DNA of 64,000 nt from Streptococcus mitis. GTDB taxonomy: Bacteria > Bacillota > Bacilli > Lactobacillales > Streptococcaceae. The stretch is taken from NCBI RefSeq assembly GCF_000722695.1, contig NZ_JPFU01000013.1, positions 744,001 to 808,000 on the forward strand. The letters are read 5' to 3'. Of this stretch, positions 26,608-36,701 are shown piece by piece (position 1 is the first letter of the stretch; every line of letters starts with the position of its first letter). The notes under the pieces were generated by a model. That model ran no database searches. It saw only the letters and a program-made list of their open reading frames with translations, and had not been told where the DNA came from. A program made the position numbers and the translations under genes.

Positions 26608-27489
26608 ATGGCAAGTATAACACTCACACCAAGCGAAAAGGAGATTCAGACTTTTCTTGAACACTATCAAACCAGTCTGGCTCCCAGTAAAAACCCCTAT
26701 ATTCGCTACTTTTTGCGACTACCTCAAGCAACCGTTTCTATCTATACTTCTGGAAAGGTCTTGCTTCAGGGTGAAGGGGCTGAGAAATACGCCAGTTTCT
26801 TTGGCCATCAGGTTGTCGAGGAAAATAGGGGACAAAATTTCCCTTTGATTGGGACAGATGAGGTAGGAAATGGTTCCTACTTTGGTGGGCTGGCAGTTGT
26901 GGCTTCCTTTGTCACACCTGACCAGCATGACTTCTTGCGAAAACTCGGTGTGGGAGATTCCAAGACTCTGACCGACCAAAAGATTCGTCAGATTGCTCCT
27001 ATTCTCAAGGAAAGAATTCAGCACCAGGCACTGCTTCTCTCACCAAGCAAGTACAACGAGGTCATCGGAGACCGCTACAATGCTGTTTCAGTTAAGGTCG
27101 CCCTCCATAATCAGGCTATCTATCTCCTCCTTCAAAAAGGTCTTCAGCCTGAGAAAATTGTGATTGATGCCTTCACCAGTGCTAAAAATTATGACAAGTA
27201 CTTGGCACAAGAGGCCAATCGTTTCAGCAATCCTATCAGCTTAGAAGAAAAGGCTGAGGGTAAATACTTGGCTGTCGCAGTTTCTTCTGTCATTGCGCGT
27301 GATCTCTTTCTGGAAAATCTTGAAAATCTGGGACGAGAATTGGGCTATCAACTTCCAAGTGGAGCTGGAACAGCTTCTGACAAGGTGGCTAGCCAGATTT
27401 TACAAGTCTATGGTATGCAGGGACTCAACTTCTGCGCCAAGTTGCACTTTAAAAATACTGAAAAAGCGAAAAAACGCTTAGAAAGGTAA
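26608..27489 (+). CDS. rnhC: Ribonuclease HIII
   Basis: This 293-residue enzyme degrades RNA in RNA-DNA hybrids. The N-terminal TBP-like substrate-binding domain (~1-85) and catalytic domain ([16 protein letters not shown] with the Asp-Glu pair, [15 protein letters not shown]) identify RNase HIII. There is no ribosome site: a -10 (TACAAT, 26595-26600, with TG extension) ends only seven bases before the ATG, so the mRNA is probably leaderless. lepB follows three bases after its stop codon region. Confidence 0.95.
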   Translation: MASITLTPSEKEIQTFLEHYQTSLAPSKNPYIRYFLRLPQATVSIYTSGKVLLQGEGAEKYASFFGHQVVEENRGQNFPLIGTDEVGNGSYFGGLAVVASFVTPDQHDFLRKLGVGDSKTLTDQKIRQIAPILKERIQHQALLLSPSKYNEVIGDRYNAVSVKVALHNQAIYLLLQKGLQPEKIVIDAFTSAKNYDKYLAQEANRFSNPISLEEKAEGKYLAVAVSSVIARDLFLENLENLGRELGYQLPSGAGTASDKVASQILQVYGMQGLNFCAKLHFKNTEKAKKRLER

Positions 27490-27492
27490 GTT

Positions 27493-28107
27493 ATGAATTC
27501 ATTTAAACATTTTCTAAAAGAGTGGGGATTATTCCTCCTGATTCTGTCATTACTAGCTTTAAGCCGTATCTTTTTTTGGAGTAATGTCCGTGTAGAAGGC
27601 CATTCCATGGATCCGACCCTAGCGGATGGCGAAATCCTCTTTGTTGTCAAACATCTCCCTATTGACCGTTTTGATATCGTGGTGGCCCATGAGGAAGATG
27701 GCAATAAGGACATCGTCAAGCGCGTGATTGGAATGCCTGGCGACACTATCCGTTACGAAAATGATAAACTTTACATCAATGACAAAGAGACAGATGAACC
27801 TTACCTAGCTGACTACATCAAACGCTTCAAGGACGACAAACTCCAAAGCACCTACTCAGGCAAGGGATTTGAAGGAAATAAAGGAACTTTCTTTAGAAGT
27901 ATTGCTGAAAAAGCCCAAGCCTTCACAGTTGATGTCAATTACAACACCAACTTTAGCTTTACTGTCCCAGAAGGAGAATACCTTCTCCTCGGAGATGACC
28001 GCCTGGTTTCTAGCGACAGCCGTCACGTAGGTACCTTTAAAGCAAAAGATATCACAGGGGAAGCTAAATTCCGCTTCTGGCCAATCACCCGTATCGGAAC
28101 ATTTTAA
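27493..28107 (+). CDS. lepB: Signal peptidase I
   Basis: This 204-residue type I signal peptidase has one N-terminal transmembrane helix (~12-28), the catalytic serine in EGHSMDPTL, and the lysine in DIVKRVIGMPGD. It cleaves Sec signal peptides, including those of the many surface proteins in this window. It is cotranscribed with rnhC and followed by a strong terminator. Confidence 0.96.
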   Translation: MNSFKHFLKEWGLFLLILSLLALSRIFFWSNVRVEGHSMDPTLADGEILFVVKHLPIDRFDIVVAHEEDGNKDIVKRVIGMPGDTIRYENDKLYINDKETDEPYLADYIKRFKDDKLQSTYSGKGFEGNKGTFFRSIAEKAQAFTVDVNYNTNFSFTVPEGEYLLLGDDRLVSSDSRHVGTFKAKDITGEAKFRFWPITRIGTF

Positions 28108-28113
28108 GAAATC

Positions 28114-28152
28114 GAAGAGGCCGAGAAGCGACAATCTCAGCCTCTTCTTCTA
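28114..28152 (+). terminator. lepB terminator
   Basis: GAAGAGGC-GAGA pairs with TCTC-GCCTCTTC, followed by a T/C-rich run. Confidence 0.8.
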
Positions 28153-28198
28153 TCGCGAGAAGGGATTCTTTAGTCCCAGTTTGCTTAATACTCTTCGA

Positions 28199-28301
28199 AA
28201 ATCTCTTCAAACCACGTCAGCTTCCATCTGCAACCTCAAAGCCGTGCTTTGAGCAACCTGCGGCTAGCTTCCTAGTTTGCTCTTTGATTTTCATTGAGTA
28301 T
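28199..28301. repeat. RUP-type repeat, copy 2
   Basis: A 103 bp element in the orientation TACTCTTCGAAAATC ... TTTTCATTGAGTAT, lying between lepB and recD2. Its centre is of the same type as copy 1 (CTTCCATCTGCAACCTC). Confidence 0.85.
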
Positions 28302-28348
28302 AAAATAGATACAAAGTTAACTCTCACCTATTCATGCAAAGGAATTTT

Positions 28349-30715
28349 ATGGAAGTTTATTTTTCAGGAACCATTGAACGGATTATTTTTGAAAATCCCA
28401 GCAATTTTTATCGCATTCTCCTCCTAGAAATCGAAGATACGGACGCAGCGGATTTTGATGATTTTGAAATCATTGTCACAGGAACCATGGCTGACGTGAT
28501 TGAGGGAGAAGACTATACATTTTGGGGACAAATTGTCCAGCACTCCAAGTATGGGGAACAACTGCAAATCAGCCGTTATGAACGAGCAAAACCAACTAGC
28601 AAGGGTCTTGTTAAGTACTTTTCAAGTAGTCATTTCAAGGGAATTGGTCTCAAGACTGCTCAGAAAATCGTCGACACCTATGGCGAAAATACCATTGACG
28701 AAATTCTGCAACACCCAGAAAAGTTAGAAGGCATCGCAGGACTCTCTGCCAAAAATCGCGAGGCTTTCGTCTCCACCCTCCGTCTCAACTACGGAACCGA
28801 GATGGTTTTGGCCAAACTTGCTAACTACGGTATTCCCAATAAATTAGCCTTTCAGATTCAAGACTTTTACAAGGAAGAAACCCTTGATGTGGTTGAAAAT
28901 TATCCCTACCAGCTGGTTGAGGATATCAAGGGCTTGGGATTTACCATTGCTGACCAATTAGCAGAGGAACTAGGCATCGAAAGTCAGGCTCCTGAACGCT
29001 TCCGCGCCGGTCTAGTTCACAGTCTTTTTCAGGCCTGTATGGAAACAGGGGATACCTATGTTGAAGCACGGGATTTACTAGAACAAACCCTTACCCTCCT
29101 TGAGTCTTCCCGCCCCGTTGAACTGGATCCCAGCCAAGTGGCCCAAGAGCTCTCCTACCTGATCGAAGAAGACAAGGTTCAGCAGATTGATACCAAGATT
29201 TTTGACAACAGCCTCTTTTTCGCTGAGGAAGGCATCCGCAGTCACTTGGTTCGTATCCTTGAAAAAAGAGAACAAAAGAGCCCAGATATGGAAACCATTC
29301 AAAAACATATCACTACTGTCGAGGAAGATCTGGGAATCCACTATGATAGCATTCAAAAACAAGCTATCTGCGATGCTATCCAGAATAAAGTCTTTATCCT
29401 AACAGGTGGACCTGGTACTGGTAAGACAACGGTTATCAATGGGATTATCGCTGTTTATGCCCTTTTAGAAGGGCTTGACCTCAGGAAAAAAAGCAATTTG
29501 CCTATTCTTCTTGCTGCTCCAACTGGACGAGCCGCTCGACGCATGAATGAATTGACAGGTTTGCCTAGCGCGACCATACACCGTCACTTGGGAATGACAG
29601 GCGACGATGACACCAGCCATCTGGAAGATTATCTGGATGCCGACTTTATTATCGTGGATGAATTTTCTATGGTTGATACTTGGCTGGCCAACCAACTCTT
29701 CTCCAACATCTCTTCTAACAGCAAGATCCTCATAGTGGGTGACAGCGACCAGTTGCCTTCTGTCAGCCCTGGACAGGTTCTAGCGGATCTGCTTCATATT
29801 CCCTTGATTCCTCAGACTCGCTTGGAAAAAATTTATCGACAAAGCGAAGAATCAACCATCGTCACCCTAGCTAGTCAGATTCGACAGGGTATCTTGCCAG
29901 CTGATTTCACCCAGAAAAAAGCAGACCGTTCCTACTTTGAAATCGCTAGTGGTCATATCCCTGCTACTATTGAAAAGATTTTAGGCGCTGCCCTTAGAAG
30001 TGGTATCCCCGCCCGTGATATCCAAGTTCTGGCTCCTATGTACAGAGGGACAGCAGGGATTGATGCCATCAACCAGCTCATGCAAGACCTCCTGAACCCA
30101 CCACAAAAAGACCAACCCAGTTTTGAAGCTCCCCAGTGCCACTATCGTAAGGGGGACAAGGTCATTCATTTGGTCAACGATGCTGAAATCAATGTCTTTA
30201 ATGGAGATTTAGGAGCCATCACAGACCTGATTCCTGGTAAATATACCGAGTCGAAACAAGACGAGATTGTCATTGATTTTGATGGCAACGAGGTCTCTTA
30301 CCCACGTAACGAATGGTACAAGATTCGCCTAGCCTATGCCATGAGTATCCATAAATCTCAGGGAAGTGAGTTCCCTGTTGTCATCCTACCCATTACTAGT
30401 GCTAGTCGACGTATGCTGGAGAGAAACCTCATCTACACAGCCATTACACGCGCCAAAAGCAAACTCATCTTACTAGGTGAATTACAGGCCTTCGACTATG
30501 CTACCCAGCACATCGGAACTGCCCGAAAAACCTATCTGATTGAACGCTTCAGTGATCTAATTGAAAATGTTGAAGAAAAGCAACAAGCTGTCTCTGAAAC
30601 TGCCACATTAACTGACTCTGAACAATCCTACATCTTAACCGAAGAAAACTGGAACAGCATCCCAGCCATGATTGGGATTACAGAAGCAGATCTCAAAGAG
30701 ATTTTTGGAAAATAG
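28349..30715 (+). CDS. recD2: RecD2 helicase
   Basis: The start is the ATG at 28349, after AAAGGA, giving 788 residues. It has the N-terminal extension of RecD2 with helix-hairpin-helix motifs (FKGIGLKTAQKIV), a superfamily 1B helicase core with Walker A (LTGGPGTGKTTV), Walker B-type VDEFSMVD, QLPSVSPG (motif III), and a C-terminal UvrD-like part (AMSIHKSQGSEFPVVI, YTAITRAK). RecD2 is a 5'-3' helicase of Firmicutes that acts without RecBC in replication-fork and repair processes. Confidence 0.96.
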   Translation: MEVYFSGTIERIIFENPSNFYRILLLEIEDTDAADFDDFEIIVTGTMADVIEGEDYTFWGQIVQHSKYGEQLQISRYERAKPTSKGLVKYFSSSHFKGIGLKTAQKIVDTYGENTIDEILQHPEKLEGIAGLSAKNREAFVSTLRLNYGTEMVLAKLANYGIPNKLAFQIQDFYKEETLDVVENYPYQLVEDIKGLGFTIADQLAEELGIESQAPERFRAGLVHSLFQACMETGDTYVEARDLLEQTLTLLESSRPVELDPSQVAQELSYLIEEDKVQQIDTKIFDNSLFFAEEGIRSHLVRILEKREQKSPDMETIQKHITTVEEDLGIHYDSIQKQAICDAIQNKVFILTGGPGTGKTTVINGIIAVYALLEGLDLRKKSNLPILLAAPTGRAARRMNELTGLPSATIHRHLGMTGDDDTSHLEDYLDADFIIVDEFSMVDTWLANQLFSNISSNSKILIVGDSDQLPSVSPGQVLADLLHIPLIPQTRLEKIYRQSEESTIVTLASQIRQGILPADFTQKKADRSYFEIASGHIPATIEKILGAALRSGIPARDIQVLAPMYRGTAGIDAINQLMQDLLNPPQKDQPSFEAPQCHYRKGDKVIHLVNDAEINVFNGDLGAITDLIPGKYTESKQDEIVIDFDGNEVSYPRNEWYKIRLAYAMSIHKSQGSEFPVVILPITSASRRMLERNLIYTAITRAKSKLILLGELQAFDYATQHIGTARKTYLIERFSDLIENVEEKQQAVSETATLTDSEQSYILTEENWNSIPAMIGITEADLKEIFGK

Positions 30716-30723
30716 TGCATCAG

Positions 30724-30752
30724 AAAACCCACCAATTCAGGTGGGATTTTTG
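30724..30752. terminator. Terminator between recD2 and tig
   Basis: CCCACC pairs with GGTGGG around AATTCA. It is flanked by AAAA and TTTTT, so it can serve both convergent genes. Confidence 0.8.
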
Positions 30753-30762
30753 TCTATTAAGA

Positions 30763-32046
30763 TTATTTAACTGTTGCTGTGCTTGTAATCAATTCAACAG
30801 CTTTTTTGATTGTGATATCGTGTTTCAACATATCAGCTGAAAGCAAGCTTTGTACTTGTGCAACTTCCATGTTATAGTCTGCTGCCAATTGCTCGATTTC
30901 TTTTTGGATTTCTTCTTCTGAAGCGTCAAATCCTTCAGCTTTGGCAACTGCTTCGATAACAAGGTTAGTCTTAGTACGTGACTCAGCTTCTCCCTCGTAT
31001 TGTTTGTGAAGGTCTTCTTGAGTAGTTCCAGTGATTTGGAAGTACATGTCAGGATTGATACCTTGACGTTGCAAGTTTCCAAGGAATTCGTTTACTGAAC
31101 GGTGAACTTCTTCGTGGATCATTTCTTCTGGAAGTTCTACGATTTCAGCATTTTCTACAGCTTTATCAATTGCTGCACCTTCAACTGCATCTTTGTAAGC
31201 TTCTTCTTTAGCAGCAGCCAATTCCTTGCGGTATTTTTCTTTCAATTCAGCAAGTGTTTCAACTTCTTCGTCGATGTCTTTTGCAAGTTCATCGTCAAGA
31301 GCTGGAACTTCTTTCGCTTTTACTTCGTGGATAGTTGTCACGAATTTAGCTTCTTTACCTGCAAGGTCTTCTGCTTGGTAGTCTTCTGGGAATGTTACGA
31401 TAACATCAACAGTTTCGCCAGCTGAGTGACCTACCAATTGGTCTTCGAAACCAGGGATGAATTGACCTGAACCAAGTCCAAGTGAGAAGTTTTCACCTTT
31501 TCCACCATCAAATTCAACACCGTCGATAGAACCAACGAAGTCGATGACAACAGTGTCGCCGTTTTCAGCAGCAGCTTCCTTGATAACCAATTCAGCCAAG
31601 TTGTTGCGTTCGCGTTCGATACGCTCTTCAACGTCAGCGTCAGTTACTTCTTTTTCTAGATCAACTGATACTTCAAGGTTTTTGTAGTCACCCAATTTTA
31701 CTTCAGGTTTTGTAACAACTTCAGCAGTGATAACCCAGTCTTGACCTTTTTCCATTGAAGTTACATCAATTTTTGGTTGAGCAACGACTTCAAGACCAGC
31801 TTCTTTTACAGCTGCTTCATAAGCATTTGGCAAAAGAGCATTCATAACGTCTTGGTAAAGTGACTCTTCACCAAATTTTTTGTCGAAGATAGGACGTGGA
31901 AGGTGACCTTTACGGAAACCTGGAACATTAAGAGATTTCTTCACTGAGTTGAAGACACGGTCCAATTCTGGTTTGATTTGGTGTTGAGAGATAGTGAAAG
32001 TCAAGACACCACGGTTTGTTTCTTTGTTTTCAAATGATACAGACAT
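30763..32046 (-). CDS. tig: Trigger factor
   Basis: This 427-residue ribosome-associated chaperone and peptidyl-prolyl isomerase is full length. The N-terminal ribosome-binding domain contains [11 protein letters not shown] (the GFRxGxxP signature). The FKBP-type domain begins near residue 160 ([15 protein letters not shown]), and the C-terminal chaperone arms are helical. AAGGAG precedes the ATG, and a TATAAT-type -10 lies about 45 bp upstream. It stands alone between two terminators. Confidence 0.97.
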   Translation of the reverse strand: MSVSFENKETNRGVLTFTISQHQIKPELDRVFNSVKKSLNVPGFRKGHLPRPIFDKKFGEESLYQDVMNALLPNAYEAAVKEAGLEVVAQPKIDVTSMEKGQDWVITAEVVTKPEVKLGDYKNLEVSVDLEKEVTDADVEERIERERNNLAELVIKEAAAENGDTVVIDFVGSIDGVEFDGGKGENFSLGLGSGQFIPGFEDQLVGHSAGETVDVIVTFPEDYQAEDLAGKEAKFVTTIHEVKAKEVPALDDELAKDIDEEVETLAELKEKYRKELAAAKEEAYKDAVEGAAIDKAVENAEIVELPEEMIHEEVHRSVNEFLGNLQRQGINPDMYFQITGTTQEDLHKQYEGEAESRTKTNLVIEAVAKAEGFDASEEEIQKEIEQLAADYNMEVAQVQSLLSADMLKHDITIKKAVELITSTATVK

Positions 32047-32220
32047 TCTGTCATTTCTCCTTAAAATTTTTTAAATACAGTCTATTATAACATAAATGAG
32101 CGACTTTTTTCAAGTAATGACTGCGCTTTTCAATCATGCTGGAAGTACGGTTTCTTCTTAGTTTTCTTTAGTTTTCGAATATAATCTTATAAAAGATGCT
32201 TAATGATGGCTGATTACAGT

Positions 32221-32264
32221 AAAAAACGAATCGCCCAAACATCCCTCATTAGGCGATTCGTTTT
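32221..32264 (-). terminator. Terminator of the downstream choline-binding protein gene
   Basis: AACGAATCGCC pairs perfectly with GGCGATTCGTT, with T residues on the minus-strand exit side. It lies directly after the stop codon. Confidence 0.85.
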
Positions 32265-32267
32265 GTC

Positions 32268-33449
32268 TTATTTAACCACAAGAACCTTGTAATATTCATA
32301 CTTATTTGGCTGTGTAATCTTAATTTTTTGACCATAGAAACCATCGATTTCTTTGTCAAAATAATCTATAAATCTTGATGGTAAGCGTTTCAGCTTAAGA
32401 ATCTCACCAGATTGGTCTGCATATACAAGTAAGTGATGGTGGGTTGTAGCCATACCATCATCGATCAATACAAAATAACCTGTTTTGAGCTTACCTTGTC
32501 CATTATCTAAATAGTATAGTTTATTGTTATTGATTGTGAAGTGAGCAGATAGTCTAAGTCGTACACCTGGGTCTTCTAGATAAAGATCATTGCCAACTTT
32601 TTTGATTTCTGATCTAGTCGTCATCTCTGGAAGTGGTAATACTCTACGACCATCTGCTCCAAAGTAATATCGACCTGGTAGATTTTGGAAATTACGAATA
32701 ACAGCTTTAGGATCAATTTCTTGTCCTTCTTCTTTATTATCTACTAAAGCTAAGGTTGTATTTGCAACCTCATCTCCATATTTGTCGGAGAACTTCTTGA
32801 ACTCAGGTTTGATATACCAAGTATTTTTAGCCACGATAACATCAGTATAGTTATGTCCGTCAAATTTTGATTTAATCAGATACTCATATCCATCACCTAA
32901 ACGAACAATATCATCATCTTTATAAGGGCTATTTTTTAAAGTCAACATATGGCCATCCTTGCTGAGAATATAGCCTGTCCCATCACTAGAATTTACAACT
33001 CTATCAGAGGCCATTGCACCTGATTGTTCGAAATAATACCAATTATTATCTATGCACTCCCAACCTGTCTGCATAGAACCACTAAAACGAAGATAGTACC
33101 ATGTAGACCCTTCTTGGTACCAACCTGTACGCATGGCGCCACTATCTGCGAGTGAGTACCAGGTATTGCCTTCCTTGTACCAGCCAGTACGCATGGCGCC
33201 ACTATCTGCGAGCGAATACCAAGTGTTACCGTCTTTGAGCCAGCCTGTCTGCATTTTCCCAGAACCGTCAAAGTGGTACCATGAGCCAGCGTTTTGTACC
33301 CATTTGTTTTTAGCGAGACTGCCATCTTGTGAAAGATTCCAGTCAGCACCATTTTTAACCCAAGTATCTGCAGCCTGTGCTTGATTGATAGACAAAAGTA
33401 GACCAGCACCTGCAAGTAAACCAAGTGTAAGTAGTTTAGATTTTTTCAT
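32268..33449 (-). CDS. Choline-binding protein with unknown C-terminal domain (paralogue A)
   Basis: The start is the ATG at 33449, eight bases after GGAGG, giving 393 residues. A signal peptide (ending AQA) is followed by about six choline-binding repeats (~28-150, GWYKEGNTWYSLADSGAMRT type). A C-terminal domain of ~240 residues follows that I do not recognise (NTWYIKPEFKKFSDKYGDEV, LPGRYYFGADGRRVLPLPEM). It is a close paralogue of the next gene. In pneumococcus this position, between lia and tig, holds cbpF and cbpG, but CbpG is a serine protease and this protein is not. The reversed layout (choline-binding first) is notable. Confidence 0.85.
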   Translation of the reverse strand: MKKSKLLTLGLLAGAGLLLSINQAQAADTWVKNGADWNLSQDGSLAKNKWVQNAGSWYHFDGSGKMQTGWLKDGNTWYSLADSGAMRTGWYKEGNTWYSLADSGAMRTGWYQEGSTWYYLRFSGSMQTGWECIDNNWYYFEQSGAMASDRVVNSSDGTGYILSKDGHMLTLKNSPYKDDDIVRLGDGYEYLIKSKFDGHNYTDVIVAKNTWYIKPEFKKFSDKYGDEVANTTLALVDNKEEGQEIDPKAVIRNFQNLPGRYYFGADGRRVLPLPEMTTRSEIKKVGNDLYLEDPGVRLRLSAHFTINNNKLYYLDNGQGKLKTGYFVLIDDGMATTHHHLLVYADQSGEILKLKRLPSRFIDYFDKEIDGFYGQKIKITQPNKYEYYKVLVVK

Positions 33450-33538
33450 AGCCATTTCCTCCTGTTCTATAGTGAAATGAACATGACTTCCTAGTAAACG
33501 AAACTGTTCGCTTTTTTCTTTTTACTATGTCAGATAGT

Positions 33539-34720
33539 TTATTTCACAACAGAAACATTTCCTGTCTTACTATCGATTTTAACAGTTTGACCGTAGAAAC
33601 CGTCAATTTCTTTATTAAGATAATCTGAAATTCCTGTTGGCAATCGTTTCATTTTAAGAATTTCACCAGATTGGTCTGCATAAACAAGAATATGATAGTG
33701 ATGATAGCTTGGTCTATCATCAATCAATGCAAAATAACCTGTTTTGAGTTTGTCATTAGCACCATCTAAGTAATATAGTTTATTATTATTGATTGTGAAG
33801 CTGGTAGCTCCAAGAAAAAGTCGTGCACCTGGATTTTCTAGATAGACATCATTTCCAACTTTTTTAATCTCTGAATAGGTAGTCATTTCTGGTAAATTTG
33901 TTACTCGACGACCATCTGCCCCAAAGTAATACCTGTTTGGTAAGTTTTGGAAATTCTTTATAACAGCTTTAGGATCAATTTCCTGTCCTTGATCTTTATT
34001 ATCTGTTAAAGCCAACATCGTATTTGACACGTGATCCCCATATTTATTAGAAAACTTTTTAAACTCTGGTTTGATGTACCAGGCATTCTTTTCAACAATG
34101 ACTCCATCTTTTCTATGAATAAGATGATAATCATATCCATCAGACAAAGTAACAATATTTGTGATAATTGTATCATCCGCTTGAGATTGTTCAACCTGAC
34201 TTGGGAGTTTGGTTAACAGATATCCATCCTTACCAATTACATAACTTTCCCCATCACTGGCTGGAACAGCTCTGTCTGCGACCATTGCACCTGATTTTTC
34301 AAAGTAAGACCATTGACCATTTGCAGTTGCCCATCCTGTTGCCATAGCTCCACTGTCTTTGAGATAGTACCATGTAGACCCTTCTTTGTACCAGCCAGTA
34401 CGCATGGCACCACTATCTGCTAGGGAGTACCATGTATTTCCTTCCTTGTACCAGCCAGTACGCATAGCGCCACTATCTGCTAGGGAATACCAAGTGTTAC
34501 CGTCTTTGAGCCAGCCTGTCTGCATTTTCCCAGAACCGTCAAAGTGGTACCAATAACCAGCATTTTGTACCCATTTATTTTTAGCAAGACTACCATCTTG
34601 TGAAAGATTCCAATCAGAACCATTTTTAACCCAAGTATCTGCAGCTTGTGCTTGGTTGATAGACAAAAGCAGACCAGCACCTGCAAGCAAACCAAGTGTG
34701 AGTAGTTTAGATTTTTTCAT
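33539..34720 (-). CDS. Choline-binding protein with unknown C-terminal domain (paralogue B)
   Basis: The start is the ATG at 34720, eight bases after GGAGG, giving 393 residues. Signal peptide and choline-binding repeats are nearly identical to paralogue A, including at DNA level (LLTLGLLAGAGLLLSINQAQ). The C-terminal domain has diverged more but keeps the same core (NAWYIKPEFKKFSNKYGDHV, NLPNRYYFGADGRRV, FTINNNKLYYLDG). A tandem duplication is the simplest origin. The N-terminal identity may be kept by gene conversion. The domain is exposed at the surface; its ligand is unknown. Confidence 0.85.
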   Translation of the reverse strand: MKKSKLLTLGLLAGAGLLLSINQAQAADTWVKNGSDWNLSQDGSLAKNKWVQNAGYWYHFDGSGKMQTGWLKDGNTWYSLADSGAMRTGWYKEGNTWYSLADSGAMRTGWYKEGSTWYYLKDSGAMATGWATANGQWSYFEKSGAMVADRAVPASDGESYVIGKDGYLLTKLPSQVEQSQADDTIITNIVTLSDGYDYHLIHRKDGVIVEKNAWYIKPEFKKFSNKYGDHVSNTMLALTDNKDQGQEIDPKAVIKNFQNLPNRYYFGADGRRVTNLPEMTTYSEIKKVGNDVYLENPGARLFLGATSFTINNNKLYYLDGANDKLKTGYFALIDDRPSYHHYHILVYADQSGEILKMKRLPTGISDYLNKEIDGFYGQTVKIDSKTGNVSVVK

Positions 34721-35059
34721 AGTTATTTCCTCCACGAATTGAAACTGTGAGATAGAGTTAGTTTGACCATATTATTATAGCGCTCTTAAAGCGATGAAAT
34801 AAAGACCTTAACGCTCTAGTGACCTTATTTTAATAATTTACGGGGACATGATTTTAACCTCCTTTTGAGTTTATATCAATCTTTTTATAGTCAATATATT
34901 ATTTTATCTATTTATAACTCTATTCTACTCCCCTATAAAATGAATGTCAACAAATAACATAAAAATATTGTGAAAAAAATATTTTATCACACTAGAGATA
35001 CTTACTCACTTCTTTGATACTAAATTAAGTCATTTCTCCAACATTATTTTATATAACTA
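34721..35059. other. AT-rich intergenic region between CBP pair and liaR
   Basis: It holds a TATAAT-type -10 for paralogue B (minus strand, near 34775) beside an AGCGCT palindrome, and a direct repeat of GACCTTA (near 34810 and 34822). I see no gene and no clear terminator in the rest of this very AT-rich stretch. Confidence 0.45.
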
Positions 35060-35692
35060 CTAAAACTCCTCATGCCCCACCAAGTGATGCTGAAAGGCAT
35101 AGACTGCAGCCTGGGTACGATCGCTGACCTCAAGTTTGGCAAGAATGTTGGACACGTGGGTCTTGACCGTCTTGAGAGAGATAAAAAGTTCATCTGCGAT
35201 ACGCTGATTTTCGTAGCCCTTGGCGATGAGTTGGAGAACATCTCGCTCACGCGCAGTCAAGTCCTCATGTAGTTCTATGTGATTGCGGTGATATTCGACC
35301 TTCTTGCTGACCTCTTGCTCAATGGCCAACTCGCCAGCAGCCACCTTACGGACGGCATGGAGTAGTTCGTCTGCACTAGAAGTTTTGAGCATATAGCCAC
35401 GAGCACCTGCATCTAAGACGGGCATGATTTTTTCATTGTCCAAATAAGAGCTCACAATCAAAATTTGGGCTTCAGGCCATTCTTTGAGGATAGCCAAGGT
35501 CGCATCAATCCCATTCATCTCAGGCATGACAATATCCATGACAATGACATCTGGACGCAATTCCAAGGCCAAGTCAATACCTTGAGACCCGTTTGCAGCC
35601 TCGCCCACAACTTCTACATCGTCTTGGAGGTCAAAGTAGCTTTTCAAGCCCAAGCGGACCATTTCATGGTCATCTACTAGTAAAATTTTCAT
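35060..35692 (-). CDS. liaR: LiaR/VraR-type response regulator
   Basis: The start is the ATG at 35692 after GGAG, giving 210 residues. The receiver domain has phospho-acceptor Asp53 (VIVMDIVMPEMNG) and conserved DD at 7-8. The NarL/LuxR-type helix-turn-helix (LTARERDVLQLIAKGYENQR, LFISLKTVKTHVSNIL) is at ~145-205. It is the regulator of the LiaFSR cell-envelope stress system (TCS03 in pneumococcus). It follows liaS by 13 bases. Confidence 0.93.
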   Translation of the reverse strand: MKILLVDDHEMVRLGLKSYFDLQDDVEVVGEAANGSQGIDLALELRPDVIVMDIVMPEMNGIDATLAILKEWPEAQILIVSSYLDNEKIMPVLDAGARGYMLKTSSADELLHAVRKVAAGELAIEQEVSKKVEYHRNHIELHEDLTARERDVLQLIAKGYENQRIADELFISLKTVKTHVSNILAKLEVSDRTQAAVYAFQHHLVGHEEF

Positions 35693-35705
35693 CTTTACTC
35701 CTTTA

Positions 35706-36701
35706 TCATTCCTTATCGAGGAGGGGAATACGGATATCAACTGCCAGTCCTTGCTTGGGAGCTGTCAAGAGTTGAACTGTTCCAGCCATATCTTCAACCC
35801 GCTCCTTAATATTGCGGAGTCCATAACTCAGGTCATCTAAACTCCCCAACTGGAAACCAATCCCATTGTCCACCACCTTCAGCTGCAATTCAACATCTGT
35901 CTGATAGAGATAAACATCCAGACAAGATGCCTGGGCATGACGGAGGGTATTGCTGATTAACTCTTGCAGGATACGGAAGACATGCTCCTCGATTTTCTTA
36001 GGTAATTTCATCACATTTTGCTTAAGACTAACCTTGAGATCACTCTTGTCCTCAAGCTCTTTTAGGAGAATTTGAATCCCTTCTATCAAGCTCTTTTGTT
36101 CCAATTCAACTGGTCTCAAATGCAGGAGCAAGACCCGCAAGTCCTTCTGGGCTGTTTCAAGGATGGCTGTGACACTCTGCAACTGGGTCTGCATCTTTTC
36201 TCTATCCAGTTTCAAAGCCTGCTGACTGATACCTGATAAAATCATGTGGGCCGCAAACAACTCCTGACTGACGGTATCGTGCAAATCCCGAGCAATCCGC
36301 TTCCGTTCCTTCTCGATGATTTCCTCTTCCTGATCAAGGCTGTGATTTTCAGCCTTTTGAAGAGCCTCTGTCAAGAGGTTAAGTTTCCCTGACAAGGACT
36401 TGAAACTGGCATCCAAATCTGGATCAGAAACCTGAACCACTTCTTTCCCTGCCAACAAACGCTTGAGATTGGCCTGCATTTTTCCTAAAGAAAGCTCTTC
36501 GACACCTCGCCAAAACAGGACTAAGAGACAGGTCATGGACATGCTGAATACCAACAACAAAAAGACAAATTTTTCTGTTTTTTTGACATCGTGCAGGAAA
36601 ATAGACCAGTCAAAATCAAGAATTTCCAGCAAGCTGTGGGAGAGAAATAAGACAAATAGGAAGGAGGTGAGGGCAATGATTACATAAGCTTGTTTTTTCA
36701 T
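35706..36701 (-). CDS. liaS: LiaS/VraS-type sensor histidine kinase
   Basis: This 331-residue intramembrane-sensing kinase has two transmembrane helices (~7-27 and ~42-65) with almost no extracellular loop. A HisKA_3 dimerisation domain has the phospho-acceptor His in KRIARDLHDTVSQE (~142), and a HATPase domain ends the protein (ELISNTLRHAQA, VDNGIGF). It overlaps liaF by 4 bp (ATGA), so the two are coupled. It senses cell-wall damage together with LiaF. Confidence 0.93.
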   Translation of the reverse strand: MKKQAYVIIALTSFLFVLFLSHSLLEILDFDWSIFLHDVKKTEKFVFLLLVFSMSMTCLLVLFWRGVEELSLGKMQANLKRLLAGKEVVQVSDPDLDASFKSLSGKLNLLTEALQKAENHSLDQEEEIIEKERKRIARDLHDTVSQELFAAHMILSGISQQALKLDREKMQTQLQSVTAILETAQKDLRVLLLHLRPVELEQKSLIEGIQILLKELEDKSDLKVSLKQNVMKLPKKIEEHVFRILQELISNTLRHAQASCLDVYLYQTDVELQLKVVDNGIGFQLGSLDDLSYGLRNIKERVEDMAGTVQLLTAPKQGLAVDIRIPLLDKE

